From: Acidimicrobiaceae bacterium
GTDB lineage: Bacteria; Actinomycetota; Acidimicrobiia; Acidimicrobiales; Ilumatobacteraceae
Assembly: GCA_024641005.1 (NCBI GenBank)
Contig: JAHEDX010000017.1
Location: 1 to 56,841 of the forward strand
Direction of reading: 5' to 3'
DNA: 56,841 nucleotides
The notes below the pieces were generated by a model. It had not been told where the DNA came from. It saw only the letters and a program-made list of their open reading frames with translations, and searched no databases. A program made the translations under genes and the position numbers. Below are positions 16,854-26,399 of this stretch, in pieces (the stretch's first letter is position 1; each line of letters starts with the position of its first letter).

Positions 16854-17837
16854 ATGGCCGCCGCAACCGAGTCCAGTGTGCACGACGAGGTGGTCGGCGT
16901 GGTGCGAGATTCGCTGGGAGCGCGCTCGGTCGCCGAGCTGGTCCGGCTCACCGGCGGTGCCTCGCGTGAGACCTGGACCTGTGTCGTCGATGGGTTGCGA
17001 GTCGTGGTGCAGCGTCAACGGCCAGGAGCCGAGCGTGACATGTCGGTCGAGGCGAGCGTGCTGCGTGCGGCACACGCTGCGGGCGTGCCTGTGCCGGAGG
17101 TGCTGGCGTACACCGAGCACGATCCGGACGAGGGCAACGACGAGGGCGGCGCGACGCTGGTCACACGGCATGTCGCCGGCGAGACCATCGCCCGCAAGAT
17201 CCTTCGTGACGACACCTACGCGGCCGCTCGCGGGACGCTCGCGGCCGAGTTGGGTCGGGCGCTGGCACGTGTGCATCGCATTCGGGCAGACCAGGTGAGC
17301 GGGCTCGTCGAGATCGATCCGACGATCGCGTACCGGGAACGACTCGACGAGATCGGCGAGCCGCATCCCGCGTTCGAGCTGGCATCCCAGTGGCTGCACG
17401 AGCATCGACCGTCCGCCCCGACGTCGGTCGGCGTGGTGCATGGCGACTACCGGCTCGGCAATGTGATCGTCGACGCCGACGGTCTGCAAGCGGTGATCGA
17501 TTGGGAACTGGCACATCTCGGTGACCCGATGGAAGATCTGGGATGGTTGTGCGTCCCGGCGTGGCGGTTCGGATCACGATTGCCCGCCGCGGGAGTGGGC
17601 ACCCGGGAACAGCTCTTCGCCGCCTACGGGGAGGAGTCAGGTGTGGTCGTCGACCCCGAGGTGGTGCGCTGGTGGGAGGTGTCGGGGATCCTGCGCTGGG
17701 GGATGATCTGTGTGGCACAAGCTCACACGCACACCTCCGGCGTGGTGCGCAGCCATGAGCTCGCGGCGATCGGCCGACGGGTGTGCGAGAACGAACACGA
17801 TCTGTTCCTCGCGCTCGACGGGCGGTGGACGACATGA
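16854..17837 (+). CDS. Aminoglycoside phosphotransferase-family (APH) kinase
   Basis: A 327-residue protein-kinase-like fold. The catalytic loop is VVHGDYRLGNVIVD and the metal site is VIDWELAHLGDP. This branch is the one often linked with acyl-CoA dehydrogenases and DUF6285 proteins in actinobacteria and proteobacteria, where the kinase substrate is thought to be a small metabolite, not an antibiotic. The ATGA overlap with the next gene indicates translational coupling. GAACCT lies six bases before the ATG. Confidence 0.85.
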   Translation: MAAATESSVHDEVVGVVRDSLGARSVAELVRLTGGASRETWTCVVDGLRVVVQRQRPGAERDMSVEASVLRAAHAAGVPVPEVLAYTEHDPDEGNDEGGATLVTRHVAGETIARKILRDDTYAAARGTLAAELGRALARVHRIRADQVSGLVEIDPTIAYRERLDEIGEPHPAFELASQWLHEHRPSAPTSVGVVHGDYRLGNVIVDADGLQAVIDWELAHLGDPMEDLGWLCVPAWRFGSRLPAAGVGTREQLFAAYGEESGVVVDPEVVRWWEVSGILRWGMICVAQAHTHTSGVVRSHELAAIGRRVCENEHDLFLALDGRWTT

Positions 17838-18187
17838 CCATGCCACACGACGCTCCGACCGCAGCCGAATTGGTCGAGGCGGTCCGCGAGTGGCTCGAGC
17901 GAGATGTGATGCCGGGGGCGAAGCCGGTCAACGGCTTCCATGCACGTGTCGCCTCGAATGTGCTTGCGATCGTCGAGCGCGAGATCGAGCTGGGTCCCGC
18001 TCAGGCAGAACGTCATCGCCGGCGCCTCGACGTGCTCGGGATGAGCGACGATGCCGAGTTGGCCGCGGCGATCCGGGCCGGCGACCTCGACGGCCGCCTC
18101 GCCGAGGTCAGGTCGCTGGTGTGGGACAGCGTCCGCGACAAGCTGCTCGTCGCCAACCCGCGTTACCTCGACCGTGACGAAGACTGA
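17834..18187 (+). CDS. DUF6285 domain protein
   Basis: A 117-residue mostly helical protein starting MTMPHDAPTAAELVEAVREW, with FHARVASNVLAIVERE in the middle and a C-terminal DKLLVANPRYL, the pattern of DUF6285. It is almost always next to an APH-type kinase, as here, so it is probably an accessory subunit. The start overlaps the kinase stop by four bases. Confidence 0.75.
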   Translation: MTMPHDAPTAAELVEAVREWLERDVMPGAKPVNGFHARVASNVLAIVEREIELGPAQAERHRRRLDVLGMSDDAELAAAIRAGDLDGRLAEVRSLVWDSVRDKLLVANPRYLDRDED

Positions 18188-18199
18188 GCCGTCGCCCGG

Positions 18200-19267
18200 T
18201 CAGCCAGCATCGACTGCGGCGCCTGGTCTCCTACCCAGCGTGACGGGCTGGCCGGCGGCGAGCTGACCACAGGCGGCGTCGATCTCGGTGCCCCGGTTCT
18301 GGCGCACGGTCGCGTTGGCCCCCAACGATTCGAGCAGGTCGCGGAACTCGTGCACCCGCTTGAGGGAGGTGCCTTGCGTCGGATACCCGGGGGTCGGGTT
18401 GAGGGGGATCAGGTTCACATGTGCACGGGGTCGCAACCGCCGGCAGAGTGCAGCCAACTCGGCTGCATCGGTATCGCGGTCGTTGACCCCGGCGATCATG
18501 GCCCACTCGAAGCTGATCCGGCGGTTGCGAACCGACAGGTAATCCGAACATGCTTCGATCAGATCGCCGATCGGATAGCGCTTGTTGATGGGCACCAGCT
18601 CGTCGCGGAGGGTGTCGTTCGCTGCGTGCAGCGACACGGCGAGATTGACCGGCAAGGGGCGCTCGGCGAGCTTGCGAATGCCTGGGATCAAACCGACCGT
18701 ACTGATCGTGATGTGGCGAGCCGACAGCCCGATGTCACCGTGGATGCGCTCGACGGACTCCCAGACGCGAGCCTCGTTGGCCATCGGTTCGCCCATGCCC
18801 ATGTACACGATGTTGGAGACCCTGCGACCCGATTGGCGGGCCCTGTGGCTCGCCCTGGCGACCTGTTCGACGATTTCCCCGGTCGAGAGGTGGCGGGTGA
18901 AGCCGGCCTGACCGGTCGCACAGAATTCGCAGGCCATCGCACACCCGGCCTGGCTGGAGATGCAGACCGTGGCGCGGTCGCGATACAACATCAACACCGT
19001 CTCGACCCGGCTCCCACCGTCGAGTTCCCAGAGGAACTTCACGGTGTCACCATTGTTGCTGACCGCTTCGGTCACCGGTGACAGCGCGCTCGGCAGCCGT
19101 TCGGCGAGGTCGGCGCGAAGGACCTTGGGAACGTTCGTCCACTCGTCGGGTTCGGTGAACTGCTCGTAGAGCCCGCTCCACACTTGGTCGACGCGGTAGC
19201 GGGGTGTGCCGGCCAGCACCTCGGCGAGCTGGTCGCGGGTGACGTCGTAGCGGGTGAGGGTGCTCAC
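18200..19267 (-). CDS. rlmN: 23S rRNA (adenine-C2)-methyltransferase RlmN
   Basis: A radical-SAM enzyme that methylates A2503 of 23S rRNA (and A37 of some tRNAs). The 355-residue product has the cluster motif CAMACEFC (Cys109, Cys113, Cys116), the YMGMGEPMAN SAM motif, and the mechanistic Cys near the C-terminus in EIDAACGQL. Last gene of the mshD-pepF-rlmN operon; its ATG overlaps the pepF stop by four bases. Confidence 0.95.
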   Translation of the reverse strand: MSTLTRYDVTRDQLAEVLAGTPRYRVDQVWSGLYEQFTEPDEWTNVPKVLRADLAERLPSALSPVTEAVSNNGDTVKFLWELDGGSRVETVLMLYRDRATVCISSQAGCAMACEFCATGQAGFTRHLSTGEIVEQVARASHRARQSGRRVSNIVYMGMGEPMANEARVWESVERIHGDIGLSARHITISTVGLIPGIRKLAERPLPVNLAVSLHAANDTLRDELVPINKRYPIGDLIEACSDYLSVRNRRISFEWAMIAGVNDRDTDAAELAALCRRLRPRAHVNLIPLNPTPGYPTQGTSLKRVHEFRDLLESLGANATVRQNRGTEIDAACGQLAAGQPVTLGRRPGAAVDAG

Positions 19268-21099
19268 GCCGTTCCCGGCGGTAGGGGAACCAGCTCGGCG
19301 GCCAGCTCCTCGTACTGGGCGATGCGGCTGCGACAGACATCGAGGCTGGCGGTCCAGAACGAGATGTCGGTGACATCGAGCCCGAAGGTCGCTCCGAGCT
19401 CTTCGGCAGTGTTCATGCCGGCGCGCGACAACAGGTCGTCATAGCCGACGCGGAACCGTTCGGGATCTGCCTGATACCGGGCGTACAGCCCGAGCCCGAA
19501 CAGCAGGCCGTAGGTGTACGGCCAGTTGTAGAAGTGCGCCGAGTAGTAGTGCGGCTTGAGAATCCACATGTAGGGATGCCGGGTGTCGAGATCGATGCCG
19601 TCGCCGTAGGCGTCGGCTTGCGCCTGGCGCATCAAGTCGTTCAGTTCAGTGATCCCGAGCGCACCGCGCCGGCGTCGGGCGAACACCTCGGTCTCGAACA
19701 GCAGGCGCGAATGGATGTCGACCACGACCTGGTTCGTGCCGGCCAGGTCGACGTCGAGCAGAGCCAACCGCTCGGGACCTTCGAGTCGGCTGAGGCCTGC
19801 CTCGACGGCGAGCGTCTCGCAGAAGATGCTGGCGGTCTCGGCGAGCGCCATGGGCACTCGCTTCTGCAACGCCGTACGGCCGCCCAACGTGGTGTTGTGA
19901 TATGCGTGGCCGAGTTCGTGAGCGGTGACCTGTGCCGAACTGACCGAACCCGACCAGTTGAGCAGCACGAGCGAGCGATCGTCGACGAACGACATGCAGA
20001 ACGCGCCGCCCGTCTTGCCGTCGCGTGGTTCGGCGTCGATCCACTGCTCGTCGAGCGCCCGATCGACCAGTCCGGCCAGTTGCTCGCTGTAGGTGGCAAA
20101 CGCCGACCGGACCCAGTCGATGCCCTCGGTCCACGAGATCGACGAGGCGACGTGTGGCAGCGGCGCCACGAGATCCCACCACGGCAGCCCGGCACTGTGT
20201 CCGTGCAGTCGTGCTTTGGCGCGCATCCACCTGCGGAAGTCGGGGAGCGATTCGACCACAGCTGCTTGCATGGCATCGAACGTGGGCCGGCTCACGCTGT
20301 TCGCGAACAGCGATGCTTCGAGGGGGCTCGACCAGTTGCGGCGACGGTTGACGCTGTTGGCCTCGCCCTTGATCGAGTTCAGGGCGGCAGCGACCGGTGT
20401 ACCGATGGTCGGCCAGGCGACGATCTCGGCGTCGTAGGCGGCTTTTCTGACAGCGGGATCGCTGGATGTCGCGAGGCCGCGCACGGCGGGCATCGGCATG
20501 GCTTCGACGCGGTGCTCGGCGAACTCGACGTCGGCCATGAGCTGGGAGGTGACGTCGCGTTGCAGCCGGTTCCATGCGCCGGAACCGGTGGGGGCGAGCT
20601 CTGCATACAGCCCCTCTTCGATCTCGCTCATCTGATGTTCGGCTCGCTCGTCGAGCCGCGACAACGGGCCCCGATGTTCGGAGACCTCGTTGCTGACGGT
20701 CGCCAGCTCGTCGACGCCGAGTGAGTGCACCCAGTCGGCCAGTCTGGCGAGCAGCGGCCCGACCTTGGACTCGTGGGCGTCGAGTTGGCTCGCGAGGGCC
20801 TGAGCGCGCTCGTCACGCGAGTCGGTGCTGATCGTCGAGTGCACGACCACAGCGGCTTCGCGGAACTCGTCACTGAACGCGTTGTAGGCCGTGATGACCT
20901 CGTCGGCGACATGGCCATCGGCGCCGGATACGGGCCTGGGGTCGATCGAGCGGATTCCGTGCTCGTCGAACAGTGCGACCAAGCGTGCAGCGCCCGCCCC
21001 GATCCGTTCCATCATGTCGGTGAAACTGCGTGCGTCGAGGCCTTCGTGCACGTCGGCAACGCTCCAGCGGGGAAGCGGATCGGTATGGGTGGTGCTCAT
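19264..21099 (-). CDS. pepF: M3-family oligoendopeptidase
   Basis: A 611-residue cytoplasmic zinc peptidase. The site is HELGH at residues 394-398 with the third ligand Glu in ALAETASIF about 25 residues later. The length and layout fit the oligoendopeptidase F group, which degrades short peptides. The symbol is by family and not by exact orthology. It overlaps both neighbours, so all three genes share one transcript. Confidence 0.9.
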   Translation of the reverse strand: MSTTHTDPLPRWSVADVHEGLDARSFTDMMERIGAGAARLVALFDEHGIRSIDPRPVSGADGHVADEVITAYNAFSDEFREAAVVVHSTISTDSRDERAQALASQLDAHESKVGPLLARLADWVHSLGVDELATVSNEVSEHRGPLSRLDERAEHQMSEIEEGLYAELAPTGSGAWNRLQRDVTSQLMADVEFAEHRVEAMPMPAVRGLATSSDPAVRKAAYDAEIVAWPTIGTPVAAALNSIKGEANSVNRRRNWSSPLEASLFANSVSRPTFDAMQAAVVESLPDFRRWMRAKARLHGHSAGLPWWDLVAPLPHVASSISWTEGIDWVRSAFATYSEQLAGLVDRALDEQWIDAEPRDGKTGGAFCMSFVDDRSLVLLNWSGSVSSAQVTAHELGHAYHNTTLGGRTALQKRVPMALAETASIFCETLAVEAGLSRLEGPERLALLDVDLAGTNQVVVDIHSRLLFETEVFARRRRGALGITELNDLMRQAQADAYGDGIDLDTRHPYMWILKPHYYSAHFYNWPYTYGLLFGLGLYARYQADPERFRVGYDDLLSRAGMNTAEELGATFGLDVTDISFWTASLDVCRSRIAQYEELAAELVPLPPGTA

Positions 21100-22028
21100 C
21101 AGGCTCCCTGTGGAATCGGCGAGTCGGTCGACTGCGCATCGCTGAGATCGGCGCTGAACGCGTGACGCGTGCGGTAAATGGTGAATCCGAGTCGTCGGTA
21201 CAGCGCGACGGCCGGCGTGTTGTGGGCGTCGACGTACAACATCGCGGTCGTCACGCCGCGCCCTGCGATCGAGTCGAGGCCGGCCAGGGTGAGCTCGGTG
21301 CCGAGGCCCTGGCCGTGGAACGCGGGATCGACCGCGATCACGTAGATCTCACCGAGCACTGGGTCGTGGTCGGTGTGCAACTTGGTCCAACAGAATGCCG
21401 CGAGCTGCCCGTCGCTCTCGTGTAGCCGGAATCCGTCGCTGTCGAACCACGGTTCGGCGACGCGGGAAGCCAAGGTGTCGACGGTCCATCCACCCTGTTC
21501 CGCGTGCTCGGCGAACGCACCGTTGTTCACAGCGATCCATGCCTCGTCGTCTTGGCCCGGGACGAACGAGCGGGTGGTGATACTGGCGGACCGATCGAGC
21601 GGCAGCGATCGCCGCATCTCGTAGAGCTCGCGTTGGGGGCTGAGGCCGATGGCACCGGCGAACGCGTGATCCTCGGGGCCTGCGTTGTCGACCCACCACC
21701 ACAGCCGACCGCCACCGTTGCGGCGGAAGGTGTCGACAGCGGTCTCGACAGCGTCGTCCAGAACGCGTCTCGCATCCTGCACGTCGTCGACGAGCGCCTC
21801 GAGGGAGAACGAATCGTTGCCGGCGGAAATCTGCGCCATCGCGATCACACCGGTTTCGTCCTCGACGGTGACGGCTGTGAAACCGTCGTCGTCAGCCGAG
21901 TTGAGATCGAGCCACAAGTGGTCGCTCAGGGGGCGGGCTCCGCGTGCGAGCGTCATCCGATCCACGAACGCGATCAACTTCGAACGTTCGGCGTCCCGAG
22001 GACGACGGATGATCTCGACGGCCCGCAT
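21099..22028 (-). CDS. mshD: Mycothiol synthase
   Basis: Acetylates Cys-GlcN-Ins to give mycothiol, the main actinobacterial low-molecular thiol. The 309-residue product has two GNAT domains. The C-terminal one is active: GEIYVIAVDPAFHGQGLGTE is the acetyl-CoA loop, AMLYVDAHNTPAVALY and LGFTIY follow. WIAVNNGAFAEHAEQGGW is specific to MshD. First gene of its operon, read from a leaderless promoter (TACCCT, eight bases). Confidence 0.92.
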   Translation of the reverse strand: MRAVEIIRRPRDAERSKLIAFVDRMTLARGARPLSDHLWLDLNSADDDGFTAVTVEDETGVIAMAQISAGNDSFSLEALVDDVQDARRVLDDAVETAVDTFRRNGGGRLWWWVDNAGPEDHAFAGAIGLSPQRELYEMRRSLPLDRSASITTRSFVPGQDDEAWIAVNNGAFAEHAEQGGWTVDTLASRVAEPWFDSDGFRLHESDGQLAAFCWTKLHTDHDPVLGEIYVIAVDPAFHGQGLGTELTLAGLDSIAGRGVTTAMLYVDAHNTPAVALYRRLGFTIYRTRHAFSADLSDAQSTDSPIPQGA

Positions 22029-22036
22029 CGGTCAGC

Positions 22037-22042
22037 AGGGTA
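22037..22042 (-). promoter_or_regulatory. Leaderless -10 box of mshD
   Basis: TACCCT on the minus strand, eight bases before ATG 22028. Confidence 0.55.
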
Positions 22043-22092
22043 CCGCCGGGTTGGCGCAGCGAGCCCCGACCCGCGAGAGCCCCGACCGGCCG

Positions 22093-22098
22093 TAGTGT
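22093..22098 (+). promoter_or_regulatory. Leaderless -10 box of nth
   Basis: TAGTGT eight bases before ATG 22107. Confidence 0.55.
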
Positions 22099-22106
22099 CG
22101 GTCGTG

Positions 22107-22793
22107 ATGAGAGATGACGGGAACAGCCGGGACCAGGGCGATCGTCGGACCACGCGTCCGCGATCTGCGAAGGGCCGCGCCAGGGAGACGGCCGCGAGGT
22201 TGGCGGTGGAGTACCCCGAAGCGCTGTGCGAGCTCGACCACTCGAACGCGTACGAGCTCCTGGCCGCGACGATCTTGTCCGCACAGTGCACGGACGCCCG
22301 CGTCAATCTGGTGACGCCGGCGCTGTTCGCCCGGTATCCCACTGCGGACGATCTGGCCTGCGCCGATCCCGTCGAGTTGGAGGACATCGTCCGGTCGACC
22401 GGGTTCTACGCGTCGAAGGCTCGGAACCTGATCGGGATGGGCAACGCCCTGATCGAACGGTTCGACGGTGAGGTGCCGACCGAGCTGCACGATCTGGTCA
22501 CGATCCCCGGCGTGGGTCGCAAGACGGGCAACGTGATTCGAGCGGTGGTGTTCGATCTGCCCGGCATCGCCGTCGACACCCACGTGAAGCGTTTGGCGAA
22601 CCGGCTCGGGCTCACCGAACACGACGATCCGGTCAAGATCGAACGCGACCTCGACGGCCTGCTCCCCGAGCGCGATCGCAGCGGGTTCGGGCTGCGACTG
22701 ATCCTGCACGGGCGTCGTGTGTGCTTTGCTCGCAAGCCCGACTGCTCGAACTGCATCCTCGAGGACTTCTGCCCTGCCTCGGCGCTGCGCTGA
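22107..22793 (+). CDS. nth: Endonuclease III
   Basis: DNA glycosylase/AP lyase for oxidised pyrimidines. The 228-residue product has the helix-hairpin-helix TIPGVGRKTGNVI with catalytic Lys, the catalytic Asp in AVDTHVKRLANRLGL, and a complete 4Fe-4S motif C-x6-C-x2-C-x5-C (CFARKPDCSNCILEDFC). The N-terminal 28 residues are an Arg-rich extension of doubtful structure. Ends before a strong hairpin. Confidence 0.94.
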   Translation: MRDDGNSRDQGDRRTTRPRSAKGRARETAARLAVEYPEALCELDHSNAYELLAATILSAQCTDARVNLVTPALFARYPTADDLACADPVELEDIVRSTGFYASKARNLIGMGNALIERFDGEVPTELHDLVTIPGVGRKTGNVIRAVVFDLPGIAVDTHVKRLANRLGLTEHDDPVKIERDLDGLLPERDRSGFGLRLILHGRRVCFARKPDCSNCILEDFCPASALR

Positions 22794-22955
22794 TAACGCA
22801 CGTGCGGCGGGAACGGCCATTGTCCCGATGTTCGCGCAATTCGGCGAGGGTGCTTGCCTGAGAACTTTGCTGCTGTGAGAATGGTCACATCCAGGTTCCC
22901 GCCACCTGGTTTGCAGCATGTGCTGGGATCCGCCGCCCGGCCTGCTCACGGGTTC

Positions 22956-22985
22956 GACGACCCTCCGGTTCGCCGGAGGGTCGTC
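22956..22985. terminator. Bidirectional hairpin terminator, UUCG loop
   Basis: GACGACCCTCCGG and its exact complement are separated by TTCG: 13 perfect pairs capped by a stable tetraloop, followed by CCCGTTTTCGGG. It lies between nth and the convergent 73-residue gene, so it can serve both. Confidence 0.7.
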
Positions 22986-23018
22986 CCCGTTTTCGGGCCG
23001 GGGAGGCGTTCGGGAGGC

Positions 23019-23240
23019 TCAGCGGTCGAGCGACTTGATCGCCCTGCGCAACGCCCTGGTGGCGATCGACAACTGGCGTTCGGCCTCGTGCACCATGGCG
23101 ACGATGTCCTCGCGTTCGGTGCCCAGAAACGGCTCGGCGACGGCGGCGACCCGCTCACGCTGGCGCTCGACCGTGTCGGCGATGACGTGGAGCTCGGCAG
23201 AGGCGGTGGCTGGATTGAAACCCGAGGATCGTGGCGGCAT
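23019..23240 (-). CDS. Small hypothetical helical protein
   Basis: A 73-residue protein starting MPPRSSGFNPATASAEL and ending RALRRAIKSLDR. It is rich in Ala, Glu and Arg and should form two amphipathic helices. I do not recognise a family. It is supported by a perfect leaderless promoter (TAGGTT, seven bases) and by a strong terminator beyond its stop. Confidence 0.6.
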   Translation of the reverse strand: MPPRSSGFNPATASAELHVIADTVERQRERVAAVAEPFLGTEREDIVAMVHEAERQLSIATRALRRAIKSLDR

Positions 23241-23247
23241 CACACCC

Positions 23248-23253
23248 AACCTA
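23248..23253 (-). promoter_or_regulatory. Leaderless -10 box of the 73-residue gene
   Basis: TAGGTT on the minus strand, seven bases before ATG 23240. Confidence 0.55.
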
Positions 23254-23278
23254 TTCCGGTTCGTTGCGAAGTGGTCGG

Positions 23279-23284
23279 TAACCT
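23279..23284 (+). promoter_or_regulatory. Leaderless -10 box of the his operon
   Basis: TAACCT seven bases before GTG 23292. It decides the hisC start among several in-frame candidates. Confidence 0.55.
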
Positions 23285-23291
23285 CCCCGAG

Positions 23292-24416
23292 GTGATCCCG
23301 GTCCGCGACGACCTCCGTGCCCTCGAGGGCTATCACTCGCCCCAGGTCGACGTGCGTGTCCGGTTGAACACCAACGAATCACCGCTGCCGCCGCCGGACG
23401 CCTGGCGCGATGCTCTTGCTGCCGAGCTGTCACGGGTCGAATGGCACCGGTATCCCGATCGGCGGGCAACCGAGCTGCGAGAGGCGATCGCCCAGATGCA
23501 CGGGGTGACCGCTGACATGGTGTTCGCTGCCAACGGCTCGAACGAGGTGCTCCAGACGATCCTGCTCACCTATGCGGGCGCCGGCCGGACCGTCGCCACG
23601 TTCGAGCCCACGTACCAGATGCACGCCCAGATCGCTCGCGTCGTGGGATCGTCGGTGGTCGAGGGCGAGCGTGACGCCGATTTCTCGCTCGACCCGGCCG
23701 AGATGCGGCGCGTCGTCGAATCGGCACGGCCGCACGTGACCTTCCTCACGTCGCCCAACAACCCGACCGGCCTGGTCGAGCCTGCCGAACGCGTCGACCA
23801 GTTGCTGCAGCTCGGCGCGGGCCTCGTCGTCGTCGACGAGGCGTATGCCCAGTTCGCTGACTGGTCGGCGCTGTCGATGCTCGACGAACAGCGCCCGCTC
23901 GTGGTCACCCGCACGTTCTCGAAGACGTGGAGCATGGCAGGGATCCGGCTGGGATATGTGATCGGGCCCACATGGTTCATCAGCGAGCTCGACAAGGTGG
24001 TGCTGCCCTACCACCTCGACGTCGCCAAGCAGATTGCGGGTCGGCTCGCTCTGCGCTTCGTCGACGACATGGACGAGCGCGTGAGACTGATCGTCGCCGA
24101 ACGCGAGCGGCTCGCGGCAGCGATGCGGGGGATGGCGATCGATGTCACACCGAGCGGGGCCAACTTCATCCTGTTCCGGCCACGATCGGTCTCGGGACGC
24201 GGCCTGTGGCAAGGGCTGCTCGATCGCAGCGTGCTGGTTCGCGACTGCTCCAGCTGGCCGCGGCTCGCGAACTGCCTGCGCGTCACCGTCGGGACACCCG
24301 ACGAGAACAATGCGTTCCTCACCGCGCTCGACGAAGTGCTGACCGGCGACGATGTCGTCGATCGCTCGACGCCTGACCCATCTGCAAACGACCCATCCAC
24401 AAAGGCACCATCATGA
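23292..24416 (+). CDS. hisC: Histidinol-phosphate aminotransferase
   Basis: PLP-dependent transamination in histidine synthesis. The 374-residue product has RLNTNESPLPPP near the start, GSNEVLQTILLTYAG, SPNNPTG, VVDEAYAQF and the PLP-Lys motif TRTFSKTWSMAGIRLGY. GTG 23292 fits the upstream TAACCT box; the frame stays open for 146 codons upstream, antisense to the small hypothetical gene. First gene of hisC-hisB-hisH-hisA-hisF; the stop overlaps hisB by four bases. The last 15 residues are low complexity. Confidence 0.93.
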   Translation: MIPVRDDLRALEGYHSPQVDVRVRLNTNESPLPPPDAWRDALAAELSRVEWHRYPDRRATELREAIAQMHGVTADMVFAANGSNEVLQTILLTYAGAGRTVATFEPTYQMHAQIARVVGSSVVEGERDADFSLDPAEMRRVVESARPHVTFLTSPNNPTGLVEPAERVDQLLQLGAGLVVVDEAYAQFADWSALSMLDEQRPLVVTRTFSKTWSMAGIRLGYVIGPTWFISELDKVVLPYHLDVAKQIAGRLALRFVDDMDERVRLIVAERERLAAAMRGMAIDVTPSGANFILFRPRSVSGRGLWQGLLDRSVLVRDCSSWPRLANCLRVTVGTPDENNAFLTALDEVLTGDDVVDRSTPDPSANDPSTKAPS

Positions 24417-25006
24417 GCCGTACCGGCACCCGCAGCCGCACGACCAAGGAGACCTCGATCGAGGTCACGATCGATCTCGACGGAACCGGGCACACCGATG
24501 TGTCGACCGGTATCCCGTTCTACGATCACATGCTCGATCAGTTGGGCCGCCACGGCGGGTTCGATCTGACCGTGCGGGCCCAGGGCGACCTGCACATCGA
24601 CACACATCACACGATCGAGGATGTCGGTATCGCGTTGGGCGAGGCATTCCGTGACGCACTCGGGGACAAGGCCGGCATCCGACGGTTCGCGAGCGGGCGT
24701 TTCCCGCTCGACGAGGCCCTCGTCGACATCGCACTCGACCTGTCCGGGCGGGCACACGTCGAATGGATCGTTCCGATGCCCGAGGTGCTGCCGCTGGGGG
24801 ATCCGCCCTTCGATCCGCAACTCGCCGAGCACGCTGTTTCGTCGTTTGCGAACGCGGCGGCGATGACGCTGCATGTCGAGCTGGTGCGTGGCCGCAATGT
24901 GCACCACATCATCGAGGCGACCTTCAAGGGGTTGGCGCGCTCGCTGCGCGATGCGGTCCGTATCGACGATGCAGCCGGGGTGCCGTCGACCAAAGGAGTG
25001 TTGTGA
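24413..25006 (+). CDS. hisB: Imidazoleglycerol-phosphate dehydratase
   Basis: Converts IGP to imidazole acetol phosphate. The 197-residue monofunctional enzyme has the Mn ligands in HHTIEDVGIALG and NVHHIIEATFK, and no phosphatase domain, as usual in actinobacteria. It overlaps hisC at its start and hisH at its stop. Confidence 0.96.
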   Translation: MSRTGTRSRTTKETSIEVTIDLDGTGHTDVSTGIPFYDHMLDQLGRHGGFDLTVRAQGDLHIDTHHTIEDVGIALGEAFRDALGDKAGIRRFASGRFPLDEALVDIALDLSGRAHVEWIVPMPEVLPLGDPPFDPQLAEHAVSSFANAAAMTLHVELVRGRNVHHIIEATFKGLARSLRDAVRIDDAAGVPSTKGVL

Positions 25007-25662
25007 GCGAGCCAGCAGGACGGCCCCTGGTCGCGGTCCTCGACTACGGCATCGGCAACCTCCATTCGGCTCAAAAGGCGATCGAACGGATGGGCGCCGA
25101 CGCTCGCCTCACCACCGACGCCGGGCTGGTTGCCGCTGCCGATGGTGTCGTGTTGCCGGGTGTCGGAGCGTTCGGCGCCTGCATGGACGCCTTGCGAGCG
25201 ACCGGCCTCGAACAGCCGGCCCTCGACGCGGTGGCATCCGGCCGTCCGTTTCTCGGTATCTGTGTCGGGATGCAGATGTTGTTTTCGGCAAGTGAGGAGA
25301 ACGAGCATGCAGCCGGGCTCGACCTGATCCCCGGCACGGTCAGATGGATCCCGGCAGGAGTGAAACGGCCACAGATGCAGTGGAATCGCCTCGACCTCCG
25401 CCTGCCGGACGATCCGATGCTGACCGAACTCGGCGCCGACCCGTGGGTGTATTTCGTGCACTCGCTGCACGGCGTTCCCGATGATCCCACTGTCGTCGCC
25501 GCGACGTGCGAGTACGGCTCCACCCTCAATGCAGCGTTCCGCCTCGGCAACGTGTTCGCCACACAGTTCCATCCCGAGAAGTCGGGTCCCACCGGGCTGC
25601 GGTTGCTCGAGAACTTCGTCGGAGTGTGCGCTACCGCCCGAGTGTCGGACGTGGCGAGCTGA
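25003..25662 (+). CDS. hisH: Imidazole glycerol phosphate synthase, glutaminase subunit
   Basis: Releases ammonia from glutamine for HisF. The 219-residue product has the nucleophile in [11 protein letters not shown] and the His/Glu pair in [14 protein letters not shown] 25003 is chosen because AAAGGAG (24992-24998) is a clear ribosome site four bases before it and the GTGA overlap with hisB is typical coupling. The hisA ATG overlaps its stop by one base. Confidence 0.95.
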   Translation: MSEPAGRPLVAVLDYGIGNLHSAQKAIERMGADARLTTDAGLVAAADGVVLPGVGAFGACMDALRATGLEQPALDAVASGRPFLGICVGMQMLFSASEENEHAAGLDLIPGTVRWIPAGVKRPQMQWNRLDLRLPDDPMLTELGADPWVYFVHSLHGVPDDPTVVAATCEYGSTLNAAFRLGNVFATQFHPEKSGPTGLRLLENFVGVCATARVSDVAS

Positions 25663-26399
25663 TGGCCTCGGTCATCGACCTCTACCCGGCGATCGATCTG
25701 CGTGGCGGCAAGGTGGTGCGGCTGACGAAGGGCGATTACGACGCCGAGACGGTGTACGGCGACGACCCGGTCGAGGTCGCCGAGTCGTTCGCCGACGCCG
25801 GTGCACCCTGGGTGCACGTGGTCGACCTCGACGCCGCTCGCTCGGGCGATCCGATCAACCGTCCCGTCGTGTCCGCGATCGCGTCGGCCCTGCGTGGACG
25901 CGCCCGGCTGCAGAACGGCGGAGGGGTACGCACGGTGGCCGACGCGATCGCCCTCGCTGCCGCAGGCGTCGATCGCGTCGTGATGGGGTCCGCCGCGGTG
26001 CAGCATCCCGAACTCGTCGCGCGCGCCAGCGAAGTGGTTCCGGTCGCAGTCGGGCTCGATCACCGCGACGGCGAACTGGCCGTACACGGATGGACCGAGT
26101 CCAGCGGCGTCCGCCTCGACGAGGCGCTCGGCATGTTCCCGACCGCAGCAGCGTTCGTCATCACCGACATCGCTCGCGACGGGATGCTCGTCGGGCCCGA
26201 CGTCAACGGGCTCGCGGCCGCAGTGTCGGCCACGCGCGTGCCGGTCATCGCCAGCGGCGGGGTGTCATCCCTCGACGACCTGGTTGCGCTCGCTGCGATT
26301 GCGGGTCTCGGTGGGATCATCACGGGCAAGGCCGTCTACGAGGGCAGGTTCACGGTGCACCAGGCGCTCGCAACCCTCGCGGCAGCAGGGCTCGGCTGA
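25662..26399 (+). CDS. hisA: ProFAR isomerase (HisA/PriA type)
   Basis: Amadori isomerisation of ProFAR. The 245-residue half-barrel repeat protein has [12 protein letters not shown] with the catalytic Asp and [14 protein letters not shown] with the second Asp. In many actinobacteria this enzyme (PriA) also serves tryptophan synthesis as TrpF; whether that holds here depends on whether a separate trpF exists outside the window. Confidence 0.93.
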   Translation: MASVIDLYPAIDLRGGKVVRLTKGDYDAETVYGDDPVEVAESFADAGAPWVHVVDLDAARSGDPINRPVVSAIASALRGRARLQNGGGVRTVADAIALAAAGVDRVVMGSAAVQHPELVARASEVVPVAVGLDHRDGELAVHGWTESSGVRLDEALGMFPTAAAFVITDIARDGMLVGPDVNGLAAAVSATRVPVIASGGVSSLDDLVALAAIAGLGGIITGKAVYEGRFTVHQALATLAAAGLG

